Shown here piece after piece: positions 1 to 8,907 of a stretch of 64,000 nucleotides of DNA. The translations under genes were made by a program, and so were the position numbers. The DNA comes from Clostridia bacterium (GTDB lineage Bacteria > Bacillota > Clostridia > Lachnospirales > Lachnospiraceae): positions 124,001-188,000 of the forward strand of contig CAJTHL010000005.1 in NCBI GenBank assembly GCA_910576205.1, in the 5' to 3' direction. The notes under the pieces are model-generated. The model saw only the letters and a program-made list of their open reading frames with translations, was not told where the DNA came from and did no database searches. Within the stretch, counting starts at the first letter, position 1; each line of letters starts with the position of its first letter.

Positions 1-56
1 ATCCAATCAGTACACAAACAATCCTTATCATCCTTTACTTCCCCTTTACTTCCCCT

Positions 57-1379
57 TTACTGCGCCTTTCTCTCCCGGATCAGAAACTTAAGGGCCGTTC
101 CCCGGAATCCGAAGGCTTCCCGGATTTTATTTTCCAGATACCTGGTATACGAAAAATGCATCAGTTCCTTGTCGTTGACAAAAATCACAAAGGTGGGGGG
201 CTTTACCGCCACCTGGGTTATATAGAAAAGCTTCAGCCGCTTTCCCTTGTCCGAGGGGGGCTGCTGCATGGCCACGGCCTCCATCAGGATCTCATTGAGG
301 ACGCCTGTGGAAACCCGCAGGTTCTGGTTTTCAATAACCATGTCAATAAGGTCAAAAAGCCTGGGCAGCCTCTGCCCGGACAGGGCGGAGATAAACACCA
401 TCTCCGCATAGGGCATATAGGACAGCGTCGTGCGGATACGGTTGGTGTATTCGTAGATAGTCTTGTCGTTCTTCTCGATGGCATCCCATTTATTTACGGC
501 GATTATCACGCCCTTGCCCCGCTCGTGGGCAATGCCCGCAATCTTGGCGTCCTGCTCCGTGACGCCCTCTTTGGCGTCAATGACCAGAATCACCACGTCG
601 GAGCGCTCCACAGCCGTCACCGTGCGGATAATGCTGTAGCGCTCCAGCTCTTCCTTTATCCTGCTCTTCCTCCGAAGGCCAGCCGTGTCAATAAACACAT
701 AGGACTGCCCCTTGTGGCGCACCTCCGTGTCAATGGCGTCCCGGGTGGTTCCCGCCACATCCGACACAATCACCCGGTTCTCCCCAATAAGCCGGTTGAT
801 AATGGAGGATTTTCCCACATTGGGTTTTCCCACAATGGCAATGCGGGGACGGTCATCGTCCTCCTCGTCCTCTTTCTCTTCGGGAAAATGCTTCACCACC
901 TCGTCCAGCATGTCCCCGATTCCCAGGCGGGAGGCCGAGGACACCGGCATGGGATCCCCGATTCCCAGGCTGTAAAATTCGTACACGTCCGGCATCAGCT
1001 TCTGGAAGCTGTCCACCTTGTTCACCACCAGAATCACCGGCTTGTGGGAACGGCGCAGCATATCCGCCACCTTGGAGTCCGCGTCCACCATCCCCTGGCG
1101 CACATCCGTCAGAAAGAGGATCACATCCGCCGTATCGATGGCGATCTGGGCCTGCTCCCGCATCTGGGACAGGATCACATCGCTGCTGTCCGGCTCAATG
1201 CCCCCCGTATCAATCAAGGTAAATTTTCTATCCAGCCAGGTGACGTCCGCGTAAATCCTGTCCCTGGTCACTCCCGGCGTATCCTTCACAATGGAGATAT
1301 TCTCCCCGGCCAGGGCGTTAAACAGGGTGGACTTTCCCACATTGGGACGCCCCACTATGGCTACAATCGGTTTACTCAT
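57..1379 (-). CDS. der: Ribosome biogenesis GTPase Der (EngA)
   Basis: Tandem-GTPase factor needed for 50S subunit maturation in the cytoplasm. The first G domain has P-loop GRPNVGKST near residues 10-18, DTGG and NKVD. An acidic linker (EEKEDEEDDD) leads to the second G domain with GKPNVGKSS, DTAG and NKWD, and the last ~85 residues form the KH-like RNA-binding domain. At 440 aa it has the family's usual length. The ATG at 1379 follows GGGAGAG. The DUF512 gene ends 36 nt upstream on the same strand, so the two are probably co-transcribed. Identification is firm. Confidence 0.97.
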   Translation of the reverse strand: MSKPIVAIVGRPNVGKSTLFNALAGENISIVKDTPGVTRDRIYADVTWLDRKFTLIDTGGIEPDSSDVILSQMREQAQIAIDTADVILFLTDVRQGMVDADSKVADMLRRSHKPVILVVNKVDSFQKLMPDVYEFYSLGIGDPMPVSSASRLGIGDMLDEVVKHFPEEKEDEEDDDRPRIAIVGKPNVGKSSIINRLIGENRVIVSDVAGTTRDAIDTEVRHKGQSYVFIDTAGLRRKSRIKEELERYSIIRTVTAVERSDVVILVIDAKEGVTEQDAKIAGIAHERGKGVIIAVNKWDAIEKNDKTIYEYTNRIRTTLSYMPYAEMVFISALSGQRLPRLFDLIDMVIENQNLRVSTGVLNEILMEAVAMQQPPSDKGKRLKLFYITQVAVKPPTFVIFVNDKELMHFSYTRYLENKIREAFGFRGTALKFLIRERKAQ

Positions 1380-1415
1380 CTCTTCTCTCCCATTTTTATC
1401 TCACAACATCTCGTC

Positions 1416-2777
1416 TCAAGCTTCCTGGCGGCCCAAAACCGCCTCCACCAAAGCTTTTCCGTCTGATTTTACAATAGTTATGGGAACTTGTAAAGCCTTT
1501 TCCAATTCTGCCACAGTCATATCGTCCAGAAAAACCCTCTCCCCGCTGCGAAGCATGTGCCCGCTTAAGAGAAGCGTCTCCCCAAGCTCCCTTCCCTTTA
1601 GCTGTTCCCTCAGGTCCTGCCCGGTGAGAAGCCCGGCCACGGTTATCTGCTCCCCGAAAAACGTATTCTCCACGGCAATCACCCGGGCCTCCACATAGGG
1701 GAATTTCTCCCGGATCCTGTCCATATGCTCCTTGATAAAAGGCGCCGCCAGAACGCCTGTGGCGATGGTCAGCCTGCGGCTGTGGACATCCTTCCCCTGC
1801 AAAGCACCTGTCTCCCCGGTAACCGGAGTCTCCTCCAGCTGCTTTAGGGCCTCCTCCACCTCGTCCTTAAGAAGCCGCAGCATGCCCACCCCGTTTTCCA
1901 GCTGGAGATACCCGTCGTAAGTTTCCGCCTCCGGAATGGGCTGTCCGGCCAGTATATACCACTCGTCGCTGGCGTGGATGAAATGCGTCCCCTGCTCTCT
2001 GTAAAGCTTCTCCTGCCAGCCGTGGATAAGCTCCAGTACCTGCCTGGCATCCTCCCTGGTAAAGGGCAAAAGCCTTGTAAGCCCTTCCCTGTGGCGGGTA
2101 AGCCCCACAGGAACCACGGACACGCTCTCAAGATAAGGAAGATACCCCGATAATTTTCCGATGCTGGAAGCAAGCTCCACCCCGTCATTGACCCCCTTGC
2201 ACAGGACAATCTGCCCGTTCATGGAAATCCCGGCCTCATAGAGCCTGTCCGCCTTCTCAAGGGCCTCCCCCGCAAACCGGTTGTTTAACATCTCACAGCG
2301 AAGCTTCGGGTTCATCGTATGAAAAGAAATGTTGATGGGGGACAGATGGTAGCGGATAATGCGCTCTATATCCCGGTCGTCCATATTGGTAAGGGTTACA
2401 TAATTTCCCTGGAGAAAGGACAGGCGGGAGTCGTCGTCTTTAAAATACAGGGTTTCCCGCATGCCTTCCGGCATCTGGTCAATAAAGCAGAAAATGCACT
2501 TGTTCCTGCAGGAGTGGTATTCGTCCATAAGGCCGTTCTCAAATTCCAGGCCTAAATCCTCCTCAAACTCCTTCTCGATCTCCAGCTCCCACTCCTCACC
2601 ACCGGGTTTCCTTATGAGAACCTCCAGATATTCTTCGTTGGTGAGATACCGGTAATCGAAAATATCCTCCACCGGCTCCCCGTTTATGGACAGAAGCTCA
2701 TCCCCAGACTGGATTTCCATTTCCCAGGCAATGCTTCCGTCCCGAACATTTTTTATTGTATGCGTCTTATTTTTCAT
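1416..2777 (-). CDS. DUF512 family protein (PDZ plus radical-SAM-like)
   Basis: A conserved clostridial protein of unknown reaction. An N-terminal PDZ-like segment (about residues 1-65, with the SGDELLSINGEP core) precedes a cysteine triad CRNKCIFC at residues 90-97. This CxxxCxxC spacing is the one that binds a 4Fe-4S cluster in radical-SAM-type proteins. The C-terminal ~200 residues fit the DUF512 domain. At 453 aa the length is normal. It sits directly upstream of der, its usual neighbour in clostridia. The start has a good GGAGGA ribosome site. A TAGAAT box with an extended TG lies at 2796-2801 on the minus strand and may be its -10. The substrate is unknown. Confidence 0.85.
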   Translation of the reverse strand: MKNKTHTIKNVRDGSIAWEMEIQSGDELLSINGEPVEDIFDYRYLTNEEYLEVLIRKPGGEEWELEIEKEFEEDLGLEFENGLMDEYHSCRNKCIFCFIDQMPEGMRETLYFKDDDSRLSFLQGNYVTLTNMDDRDIERIIRYHLSPINISFHTMNPKLRCEMLNNRFAGEALEKADRLYEAGISMNGQIVLCKGVNDGVELASSIGKLSGYLPYLESVSVVPVGLTRHREGLTRLLPFTREDARQVLELIHGWQEKLYREQGTHFIHASDEWYILAGQPIPEAETYDGYLQLENGVGMLRLLKDEVEEALKQLEETPVTGETGALQGKDVHSRRLTIATGVLAAPFIKEHMDRIREKFPYVEARVIAVENTFFGEQITVAGLLTGQDLREQLKGRELGETLLLSGHMLRSGERVFLDDMTVAELEKALQVPITIVKSDGKALVEAVLGRQEA

Positions 2778-2868
2778 ACTTGTTCCTCCATATTCATTCT
2801 ATCACAACAGCCCCCGTTTTTCTATCCCCATTTCCAAAGTCACAAAATCCGAAAAATAGAGAAAAAGA

Positions 2869-2897
2869 TTTACATTGCGGCGCAAATTTACTATAAT
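2869..2897 (+). promoter_or_regulatory. Sigma-A promoter of the FtsA-like gene
   Basis: TTTACA at 2869-2874 and a perfect TATAAT at 2892-2897 are separated by 17 bp. This lies about 50 bp upstream of the start of the FtsA-like gene and diverges from the DUF512-der operon. Confidence 0.75.
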
Positions 2898-2945
2898 AGA
2901 GGACAGGAAATCGAATTTTCGCCAAGGTTGCGCAGGAGGATTAAG

Positions 2946-5081
2946 ATGGCTAGAGGACCAATCAGAAAATTGCCGGTTCAGACGGAGGATACCATATTTG
3001 CCCTGGATATCGGAACGCGGAGCATCATCGGAATGGTGGGCGTCGTGGAGGAAGGCCGGGTAAAAATCATTGCTGTGGAGCGGGAAGAGCACGCGGAACG
3101 TGCCATGATAGACGGCCAGATAGAGAATATCGGAAGGGTTTCGGCGCTGGCTAATAAAATCAAGAAACGCCTGGAGGACAAAATCCAGTTCCGACTGGAC
3201 CGGGTGTGTGTGGCTGCGGCCGGACGGGCCCTTCGGACCAAGCGGGCGGATTTTGAGCTGGATCTTCCCACCACGCAGATCATTGACGACGAGACCATCA
3301 GCCGTCTGGAAGCCGGAGCCATCAGCAGGGCCGAGGAGGCCTTTGAGGCGGAAAACCTGGCGGAGGAGGATACCAGACGCTTCTATCTGGTGGGCTACAC
3401 CGTATGCCAGTATTACCTGGACCGGTATATGATCTCCAGCTTAAAGGATCACCGCGGAAAACAGATTAAAGTAGATCTCATTGCCACCTTCCTTCCCAGC
3501 GAGGTTGTGGAGAGCCTCTACATGACCATGAACAAGATCGGTCTGGAAGTGGCCAGCATTACCCTGGAGCCCATTGCCGCCATCAACGCGGCCATTCCGG
3601 CAAATTTAAGGCTTCTCAATCTGGTTATGGTGGATATCGGAGCCGGAACCTCGGATATTGCCGCCTGTACAGACGGAAGCGTCACCGGTTACACCATGGC
3701 TACCGTGGCCGGGGATGAGATTACGGAAACCATCATGAAGGAATATCTGGTGGATTTCAAAACAGCGGAGGCCATGAAAACCCAGATCCACCAGAAGGAC
3801 GAAATCCCCTTTACGGATATTCTTGGCTTTGAGCGGACCGTGACCCAGGAGGCGCTTCTTCAGTCTATCCAGGGAACCTCCGATCTTCTCTGCCGGGAGA
3901 TTGCGGCCAAGATCCTGGAAATAAATGGAAGCGCCCCCTCGGCACTTTTCCTGGCTGGCGGCGGCAGCAAGCTGGCGGGGTTAAAGGACGGCCTCACCGT
4001 GGCTCTTCAGATGGACGAAAAGCGGGTGGCCATTGCCGGCAACAATTTCCAGACAAGCGCCTTCTCCGAGGAATTTGATTTAAACAATCCGGAGTACGCC
4101 ACGCCCCTGGGCATTGCCATTTCCTCCGGTCTGAACCTTATCAATGACGGTTTCCGGGTTATTTTAAATGACCGCCCGGCCAAGCTCTTCCGAAGCGGCA
4201 GCTTCACGGCCCTAAATCTTCTTATGATGAACGGATACAGCTTCCTGGATATTATGGGACGCACTGGCTTCAACCTGACTGTGACGCTGAACGGACGCCG
4301 GAAGGTTTTCTATGGCACGGCTTCGGAGCCTGCCTCCCTTCTTATTAATAAGAAGGAGGGAAAGCTGTCAGAAATTATCCATGCCGGGGACGTTATCGAC
4401 TTTACCCCTGCCATCCAGGGCGTCAACGCGTCGGCCTGCCTGGGAGATATTGACGGGGCGGATACCTGTTCGGAAATCCTTCTGAACGGTTCGCCTGCGC
4501 CTTTGAAAACACCGCTGAAAAACGGGGATATTATCACTATCCGGTTTCCGGAGAAAACAGAAGAAAATACGGAAGTCAACGATAAGGAAGCTTCTGTAGA
4601 TACTAAAGATACCGCTGACACGGGAGAATCCCAGGATAAGCATGAAAAGACCCCCATGGAAAATTCCGCGGCGTCCGCCGCCGGGGCATTCTCCCCAAAT
4701 GCAGCTACCCACAACACGGCAGAGGCAGCCCATGCTGACGCAGAGCCCTCTCTTGCGGGCGTAGGAGAATCCGGCGCAAAGTACCGGCAGACAGATCTCT
4801 CCCCATCTGAAATGCCCCAGGCTGCCCCCCAGCCCCACGGAGAAGCCGTGGATGTAAAAACTCCCCTTCTCTTCCATTTAAACGACGCCTCCATCCGCCT
4901 GCCACGCAAGGCGGACGGAAGCCCCTACTATCTCATGGATATGATTCAATACTCCGGCATTGATCTGAAGCATCCAAAGGGACATATCACTCTGACCGTA
5001 AACGGCGCTCCCGGCATGTTCCAGCAGGCCCTGCGGGAAGGCGATATTATTCAGATCGAAGAGGAATTACCGGATGTCTGA
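2946..5081 (+). CDS. FtsA-like actin-fold cell division protein, C-terminally extended
   Basis: An ATPase of the FtsA/PilM actin-fold group, which in FtsA tethers FtsZ to the membrane. Phosphate-1 motif FALDIGTRSI (near residue 22), phosphate-2 motif MVDIGAGTSDIA (near 228) and adenosine motif LFLAGGGSKLAGL are all present. The ATG at 2946 follows GCAGGAGGA and gives 711 aa; a longer open frame upstream would overlap the promoter. FtsA is usually ~410-440 aa. Here the core is followed by extra domains, a low-complexity Ala/Glu/Thr/Asp linker and a conserved ~70-residue C-terminal domain ending in EEELPDV. No terminal amphipathic helix is obvious. Whether it is the cell's only FtsA cannot be told here. 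Confidence 0.85.
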   Translation: MARGPIRKLPVQTEDTIFALDIGTRSIIGMVGVVEEGRVKIIAVEREEHAERAMIDGQIENIGRVSALANKIKKRLEDKIQFRLDRVCVAAAGRALRTKRADFELDLPTTQIIDDETISRLEAGAISRAEEAFEAENLAEEDTRRFYLVGYTVCQYYLDRYMISSLKDHRGKQIKVDLIATFLPSEVVESLYMTMNKIGLEVASITLEPIAAINAAIPANLRLLNLVMVDIGAGTSDIAACTDGSVTGYTMATVAGDEITETIMKEYLVDFKTAEAMKTQIHQKDEIPFTDILGFERTVTQEALLQSIQGTSDLLCREIAAKILEINGSAPSALFLAGGGSKLAGLKDGLTVALQMDEKRVAIAGNNFQTSAFSEEFDLNNPEYATPLGIAISSGLNLINDGFRVILNDRPAKLFRSGSFTALNLLMMNGYSFLDIMGRTGFNLTVTLNGRRKVFYGTASEPASLLINKKEGKLSEIIHAGDVIDFTPAIQGVNASACLGDIDGADTCSEILLNGSPAPLKTPLKNGDIITIRFPEKTEENTEVNDKEASVDTKDTADTGESQDKHEKTPMENSAASAAGAFSPNAATHNTAEAAHADAEPSLAGVGESGAKYRQTDLSPSEMPQAAPQPHGEAVDVKTPLLFHLNDASIRLPRKADGSPYYLMDMIQYSGIDLKHPKGHITLTVNGAPGMFQQALREGDIIQIEEELPDV

Positions 5082-5688
5082 TTACTGTGCGGAGGCGCTC
5101 CTCTGCTGTTTTTCTGGGATCGCTTAAATAGATCTCGTGGTGGAAACGCCCGCCGGAAAAGTCAGCGGCATATCCGTTTTCCTGTGCAAACGTATCCATG
5201 GCCTGTATGGTGGCCGGTTCCCCGTCATACCCGCCCACGTGCATGCACTGAACGCAGAGCCCCTCCCGGTAGGAAAAGAACTCTGCTTTTGAAAAGTCCC
5301 TGCCTTTCTTTTCCCCGGCTTCCCGGACTGCCCAGGCAAACACCTCCCCGGTGACAAAATCCGGCAGACGGATCATGGAAATCCAGCAGAAGTTTTCCTT
5401 GTGGGCATAGTCCATGTCTCCCCCGTCCCGCTGCCACCAGAGACCTTCCAGGGGCGGCACCACATACTGGAAATATCCCTCGATCTTATGGCTTCCCTTA
5501 TAGCTCATCTTTATGGTAAAGGCAATTCCGTACAGCAGGCCCATGGCCTTTTTGTACTCCCCCTCCGGGTCATTGGGGTCCCCCTCCCCTCTGACAGCCA
5601 CATAGCGCATTTCCGGAACGTGGATAATCCCAGGCTTTTTGGGCGGAAGATAAAATTCCCTGTACTCCTTCTTAAAATCAAACGCCAT
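5047..5688 (-). CDS. GyrI-like small-molecule-binding domain protein
   Basis: A 213-aa cytosolic protein matching the GyrI-like/SOUL-type ligand-binding fold. Typical features are the N-terminal MRYVAVRGEGDPN segment, the central IEGYFQYVVPPLEGLWW stretch and the Arg/Pro-rich C-terminus YLSDPRKTAEERLRT. Such domains sense drugs or metabolites and may hydrolyse some of them; here there is no fused DNA-binding domain. The 3' end overlaps the convergent FtsA-like gene by about 35 bp. It lies 45 nt downstream of the TfoX-like gene and may share its transcript. The ligand is unknown. Confidence 0.8.
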   Translation of the reverse strand: MAFDFKKEYREFYLPPKKPGIIHVPEMRYVAVRGEGDPNDPEGEYKKAMGLLYGIAFTIKMSYKGSHKIEGYFQYVVPPLEGLWWQRDGGDMDYAHKENFCWISMIRLPDFVTGEVFAWAVREAGEKKGRDFSKAEFFSYREGLCVQCMHVGGYDGEPATIQAMDTFAQENGYAADFSGGRFHHEIYLSDPRKTAEERLRTVIRHPVIPLRSE

Positions 5689-5732
5689 TTTCCCCAGGCC
5701 CCTTTCCTTTTTCTGTCAACCCCTCAGTCATT

Positions 5733-6083
5733 CTAAGCCTTTTCTTTTTTTTTTGCCGCCTTCTTTCGGGGCTTCTTTGGCGCCGGCATGGGAAGCTCCT
5801 TACAGGTTGCCGTGACAAACCCCGTCAGAAATTCCCTGTCGTCCACGTCCTCCACCAGGAAATGAGGCTTTGCCCCCGTATAAGGCGATGCCTTTGGAAG
5901 CTGGGGGGCCATCTTCTCCCCCGCCTCCGTGACCTTGATATAAAGCTGGTCGTCACAGATCACACCAAAAATCTTTCCGTCGCAGTAAATTCCGTACTCC
6001 CCAAACATCTTCCGGAAAGTAATGTTTCCCGCCCCGGCCATCTGCTCCGCCGCATACTCCACAAATTCCAGATTTGATGCCAT
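5733..6083 (-). CDS. TfoX/Sxy N-terminal domain protein
   Basis: A 116-aa protein matching the TfoX N-terminal domain: conserved core ITFRKMFGEYGIYCDG and VICDDQLYIKVT, followed by PYTGAKPHFLVEDVDD. The tail is very lysine-rich (PKKPRKKAAKKKEKA). In gamma-proteobacteria TfoX/Sxy activates competence genes with CRP, but single-domain Firmicutes homologues have no settled role. The ATG at 6083 follows AGGAGGA. It is probably co-transcribed with the GyrI-like gene 45 nt downstream; the pairing of these two small families is common but not explained. Confidence 0.85.
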   Translation of the reverse strand: MASNLEFVEYAAEQMAGAGNITFRKMFGEYGIYCDGKIFGVICDDQLYIKVTEAGEKMAPQLPKASPYTGAKPHFLVEDVDDREFLTGFVTATCKELPMPAPKKPRKKAAKKKEKA

Positions 6084-6168
6084 TTGTTCCTCCTATTAAA
6101 AGTCGCTTCGCGACAGCACTAAAGGGTAAAGCCGCTTCGACACACCTGTAATGATTTCCGCATTCTCC

Positions 6169-7410
6169 TCAAAGAGAAAGCTGATATACGTCGTCCGGGG
6201 AAATCCGGCATTCCGGCATATAGATGAGCCAGTCTGTCACATCCTCCGGCCCGTACATCCCCACGTGGCCCTCGTGAAGCCCCTTGATATAGTAGGGCTC
6301 CTGGGTGAGGCGCGCCTTGATGCGGCCCTTTTTCACCTTCAGAACCTCAAACCAGATGTGCTCCCGGTCATTTTCCTGGTTGCTGTACTCCTCGTCCACC
6401 AGAAGGCCTATCTTCACCAGAAGCTTGTTCTTTTTGTCCCCGGCGGCGTCAAAGAAATAAGAAATCCGCTCCAGGGCCAGGGCGCGCATCCGGGCAGTCT
6501 CCCGGTTGGAAATCATGAAAATGGGATTCCCCTTCAAAAGCTCGTCATAAATGGACAGGGAGGAATACTGGCCCTCTTCCACGCTCTTCTGGGAGGGGTA
6601 AACATAGATGGCGCAGGTATCCTCATTGTGGGCCTCCTGGCGGTCATTTTTCCCGCCCAGCATATCCGGCGGATACAGCTCCACAGCCTCCTTCCAGTCA
6701 ATTAAGGTCACCACCAGAGGCGTGTCCTCCGCCACATAAGCCAGGAAATAGGGGGAACCCGGTTCCGGTGCGGCCTCGTCCTCCAGAATCCGGTTGGCCA
6801 GGGTTTCCAGCACATTGTAGTGCTCCTGGTAATTGTCCCTAGTGGAATTCAAAACCTCCAGCTCCGGCCTTCCGCAACGCTTCAGGCCATGGGTGTGAAG
6901 CCACACGCAGGTGTCCTCATCCCCGGATACAGCCTGGGCCGTATAGAGATAGCGGGGGGCCGGCGGCACCTTGGACTGAGCAGCCAGGGCAACCCACCGG
7001 CCGGAAAGGATTTTCTCCGAGCTGTCGTCGATCACCGCCAGCACATCCGGCAGCATGGTATGTATAAGCTTTAACTGGAGATGATAGGAAGCCAGGGCAT
7101 CTATCCCGAAATCCATCTCTATGGCCAGCCCGTACTGGGCCCTCTGAATGGCCTCCACGTCCACATCCGGGAAGAGATGCTGGCAGCGGTACAATTCCGG
7201 CAGGGTGAAATCCATGGGGTACATCTCCACCAGAAATGTCTCCTCCTTTAGGACAATCACAAGCCGTATGGTCTCCTTTTCCATCTCCTCAAACTTCACC
7301 TCAAAATCCTCTGCCTCCCGCAGACGTTCCAGCAGGGCCTGGGGCTCCTCTATGTCGCTGAATTGGGCCGGAACGGCCAGCATCTGGGATCTCGTTTTTT
7401 CCATAACCAT
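6169..7410 (-). CDS. DUF4026/DUF2314 domain protein
   Basis: A 413-aa protein of unknown function. The first ~320 residues resemble DUF4026. The C-terminal ~80 residues (from EHIWFEVLKVKKGRIKARL to the end) match DUF2314, a small fold found in bacterial and immunity-like proteins. No signal peptide or membrane segment is visible. The first ATG has AAGGAGA at the right distance. A divergent prs promoter lies upstream. DUF4026/DUF2314 proteins often occur singly as here, so the context gives no functional clue. Confidence 0.7.
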   Translation of the reverse strand: MVMEKTRSQMLAVPAQFSDIEEPQALLERLREAEDFEVKFEEMEKETIRLVIVLKEETFLVEMYPMDFTLPELYRCQHLFPDVDVEAIQRAQYGLAIEMDFGIDALASYHLQLKLIHTMLPDVLAVIDDSSEKILSGRWVALAAQSKVPPAPRYLYTAQAVSGDEDTCVWLHTHGLKRCGRPELEVLNSTRDNYQEHYNVLETLANRILEDEAAPEPGSPYFLAYVAEDTPLVVTLIDWKEAVELYPPDMLGGKNDRQEAHNEDTCAIYVYPSQKSVEEGQYSSLSIYDELLKGNPIFMISNRETARMRALALERISYFFDAAGDKKNKLLVKIGLLVDEEYSNQENDREHIWFEVLKVKKGRIKARLTQEPYYIKGLHEGHVGMYGPEDVTDWLIYMPECRISPDDVYQLSL

Positions 7411-7557
7411 CTTCTCCTTGCTTTTCTCTGTTTCCAGGATTCCCGGCCGCGCCGGGGCACGTTTCTTTTTTTATTATACCATGTATCTTCAAGGGCATCA
7501 AGCGCAACCGGACATCCTGTTTCCCCCCCTTTCTTTTTCTATTCCTGCACAATTTCC

Positions 7558-7586
7558 TTGACGCATTCTGCTTCAGATGGTATAAA
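7558..7586 (+). promoter_or_regulatory. Sigma-A promoter of prs
   Basis: TTGACG at 7558-7563 and TATAAA at 7581-7586 with a 17-bp spacer, about 74 bp upstream of the prs start codon. Confidence 0.75.
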
Positions 7587-7659
7587 TTTATTAGGACCTG
7601 TTTTTCCATTTACAACGGTCTGTCACAAAGACTTTTCTCTATTCAGGAGGACCAATTTC

Positions 7660-8829
7660 ATGGCAGAGTTTGACCAGTTTCACAATATATTGCCCATCGC
7701 TCCTTTAAAAATCGCTGCGCTGGACAGCTGCACTGATTTTGCGAAAAAGGTAAATGATTATCTTGTATCTTTCCGCAAAGAAAGCAATCTCCATCACAGA
7801 GACAACATTATCTTCCAGGGCTACGATGAGGACACCTTTCTGGCAAGATGCTCCTGCCCCCGTTTCGGCACCGGGGAAGCCAAAGGCCACCTGGACGATT
7901 CCGTCCGGGGCTGCGACCTCTTTATTATGGTAGATATCTGCAACTACAGTCTGACCTATTCCGTGTGTGGCCATTTAAACCACATGTCTCCCGACGATCA
8001 TTACCAGGATTTAAAACGCATTATCCAGGCGGCCAACGGCAAAGCCCACCGCATTAACGTGGTAATGCCTTTCCTCTACGAAGGACGCCAGCACAAGCGA
8101 AGCGGCAGGGAATCCCTGGACTGCGCCCTCTCCCTGCGGGAGCTGCGGGATATGGGAGTAACTAATATTCTGACCTTTGACGCCCACGACCCCAGGGTAC
8201 AAAACGCCGTCCCCCTGATCGGATTCGACAATTTCCAGCCCCACTACCAGTTTATCAAGGCTCTTCTTAAGGGTGTGCCGGATGTAAAAGTGGACAACGA
8301 GCATTTGATGATTATTGCGCCGGACGAGGGCGCCATGACAAGGGCCGTGTATTTCTCCGGCGTGCTGGGCATTGATATGGGCATGTTCTACAAACGGCGG
8401 GATTACTCCACCATTGTAAACGGCAAGAATCCCATTGTGGCCCATGAGTTTTTAGGTTCCTCCATTGCGGGAAAAGACGTGATTATCATAGACGATATTA
8501 TTTCCTCCGGGGAGAGCCTGCTGGACGTGGCAAAACAGATGAAGGAGCGGGGCGCCAGAAGGGTGTTTGCCTTCTGCACCTTTGGTCTCTTCACAGACGG
8601 CTTCTCCAGATTTGACGAAGCCTACGAAAAGGGCTATATCAGCATGATCGTAACCACCAATCTCAATTACCGCAATCCCGATCTTCTGGAAAAGCCCTAT
8701 TACCGGGAGGCGGATATGAGCAAATTCATGGCGTTGATTATCGATACCCTGAATCATGACGTATCCACCAGCAGTGTAAACGATCCCACCTCCAAGATAC
8801 AAAGTCTTCTGGAAAAGTGTAACTCCTAA
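7660..8829 (+). CDS. prs: Ribose-phosphate pyrophosphokinase
   Basis: Makes PRPP from ribose 5-phosphate and ATP for nucleotide, histidine and tryptophan synthesis. The chosen ATG at 7660 follows CAGGAGG and gives 389 aa; the open frame extends upstream through the promoter and was trimmed. The PRPP-binding signature appears as DVIIIDDIISSGESLLD near residue 273, and the flexible-loop region around MPFLYEGRQHKRSGRE is recognisable. This is the long form (about 390 aa) seen in Lachnospiraceae rather than the ~317-aa Bacillus form. It is a single-gene unit with its own promoter and a strong terminator just downstream. Confidence 0.93.
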   Translation: MAEFDQFHNILPIAPLKIAALDSCTDFAKKVNDYLVSFRKESNLHHRDNIIFQGYDEDTFLARCSCPRFGTGEAKGHLDDSVRGCDLFIMVDICNYSLTYSVCGHLNHMSPDDHYQDLKRIIQAANGKAHRINVVMPFLYEGRQHKRSGRESLDCALSLRELRDMGVTNILTFDAHDPRVQNAVPLIGFDNFQPHYQFIKALLKGVPDVKVDNEHLMIIAPDEGAMTRAVYFSGVLGIDMGMFYKRRDYSTIVNGKNPIVAHEFLGSSIAGKDVIIIDDIISSGESLLDVAKQMKERGARRVFAFCTFGLFTDGFSRFDEAYEKGYISMIVTTNLNYRNPDLLEKPYYREADMSKFMALIIDTLNHDVSTSSVNDPTSKIQSLLEKCNS

Positions 8830-8853
8830 GAGTGTACACATTGCCCATGCAAA

Positions 8854-8896
8854 TCCGGAGCGGCCTGCAAATCCCACAGGCCGCCCCGGACTTTTT
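8854..8896 (+). terminator. Rho-independent terminator after prs
   Basis: A GC-rich stem (TCCGG-GCGGCCTG paired with CAGGCCGC-CCGGA) around a 9-nt loop is followed directly by CTTTTT. It starts 25 nt after the prs stop. Confidence 0.85.
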
Positions 8897-8907
8897 ACCT
8901 CAGATTT

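Noticed and set aside
31..60. Short direct repeats (CTTTACTTCCC type) after der
   Set aside because: Only two or three short units at the window edge; no structure or function can be argued.
156..1466. Long plus-strand frame opposite der
   Set aside because: It is the complement of der and has no ribosome site or family features; other long opposite-strand frames in the window (4310-4909, 31067-32473, 47141-48430) were rejected for the same reason.
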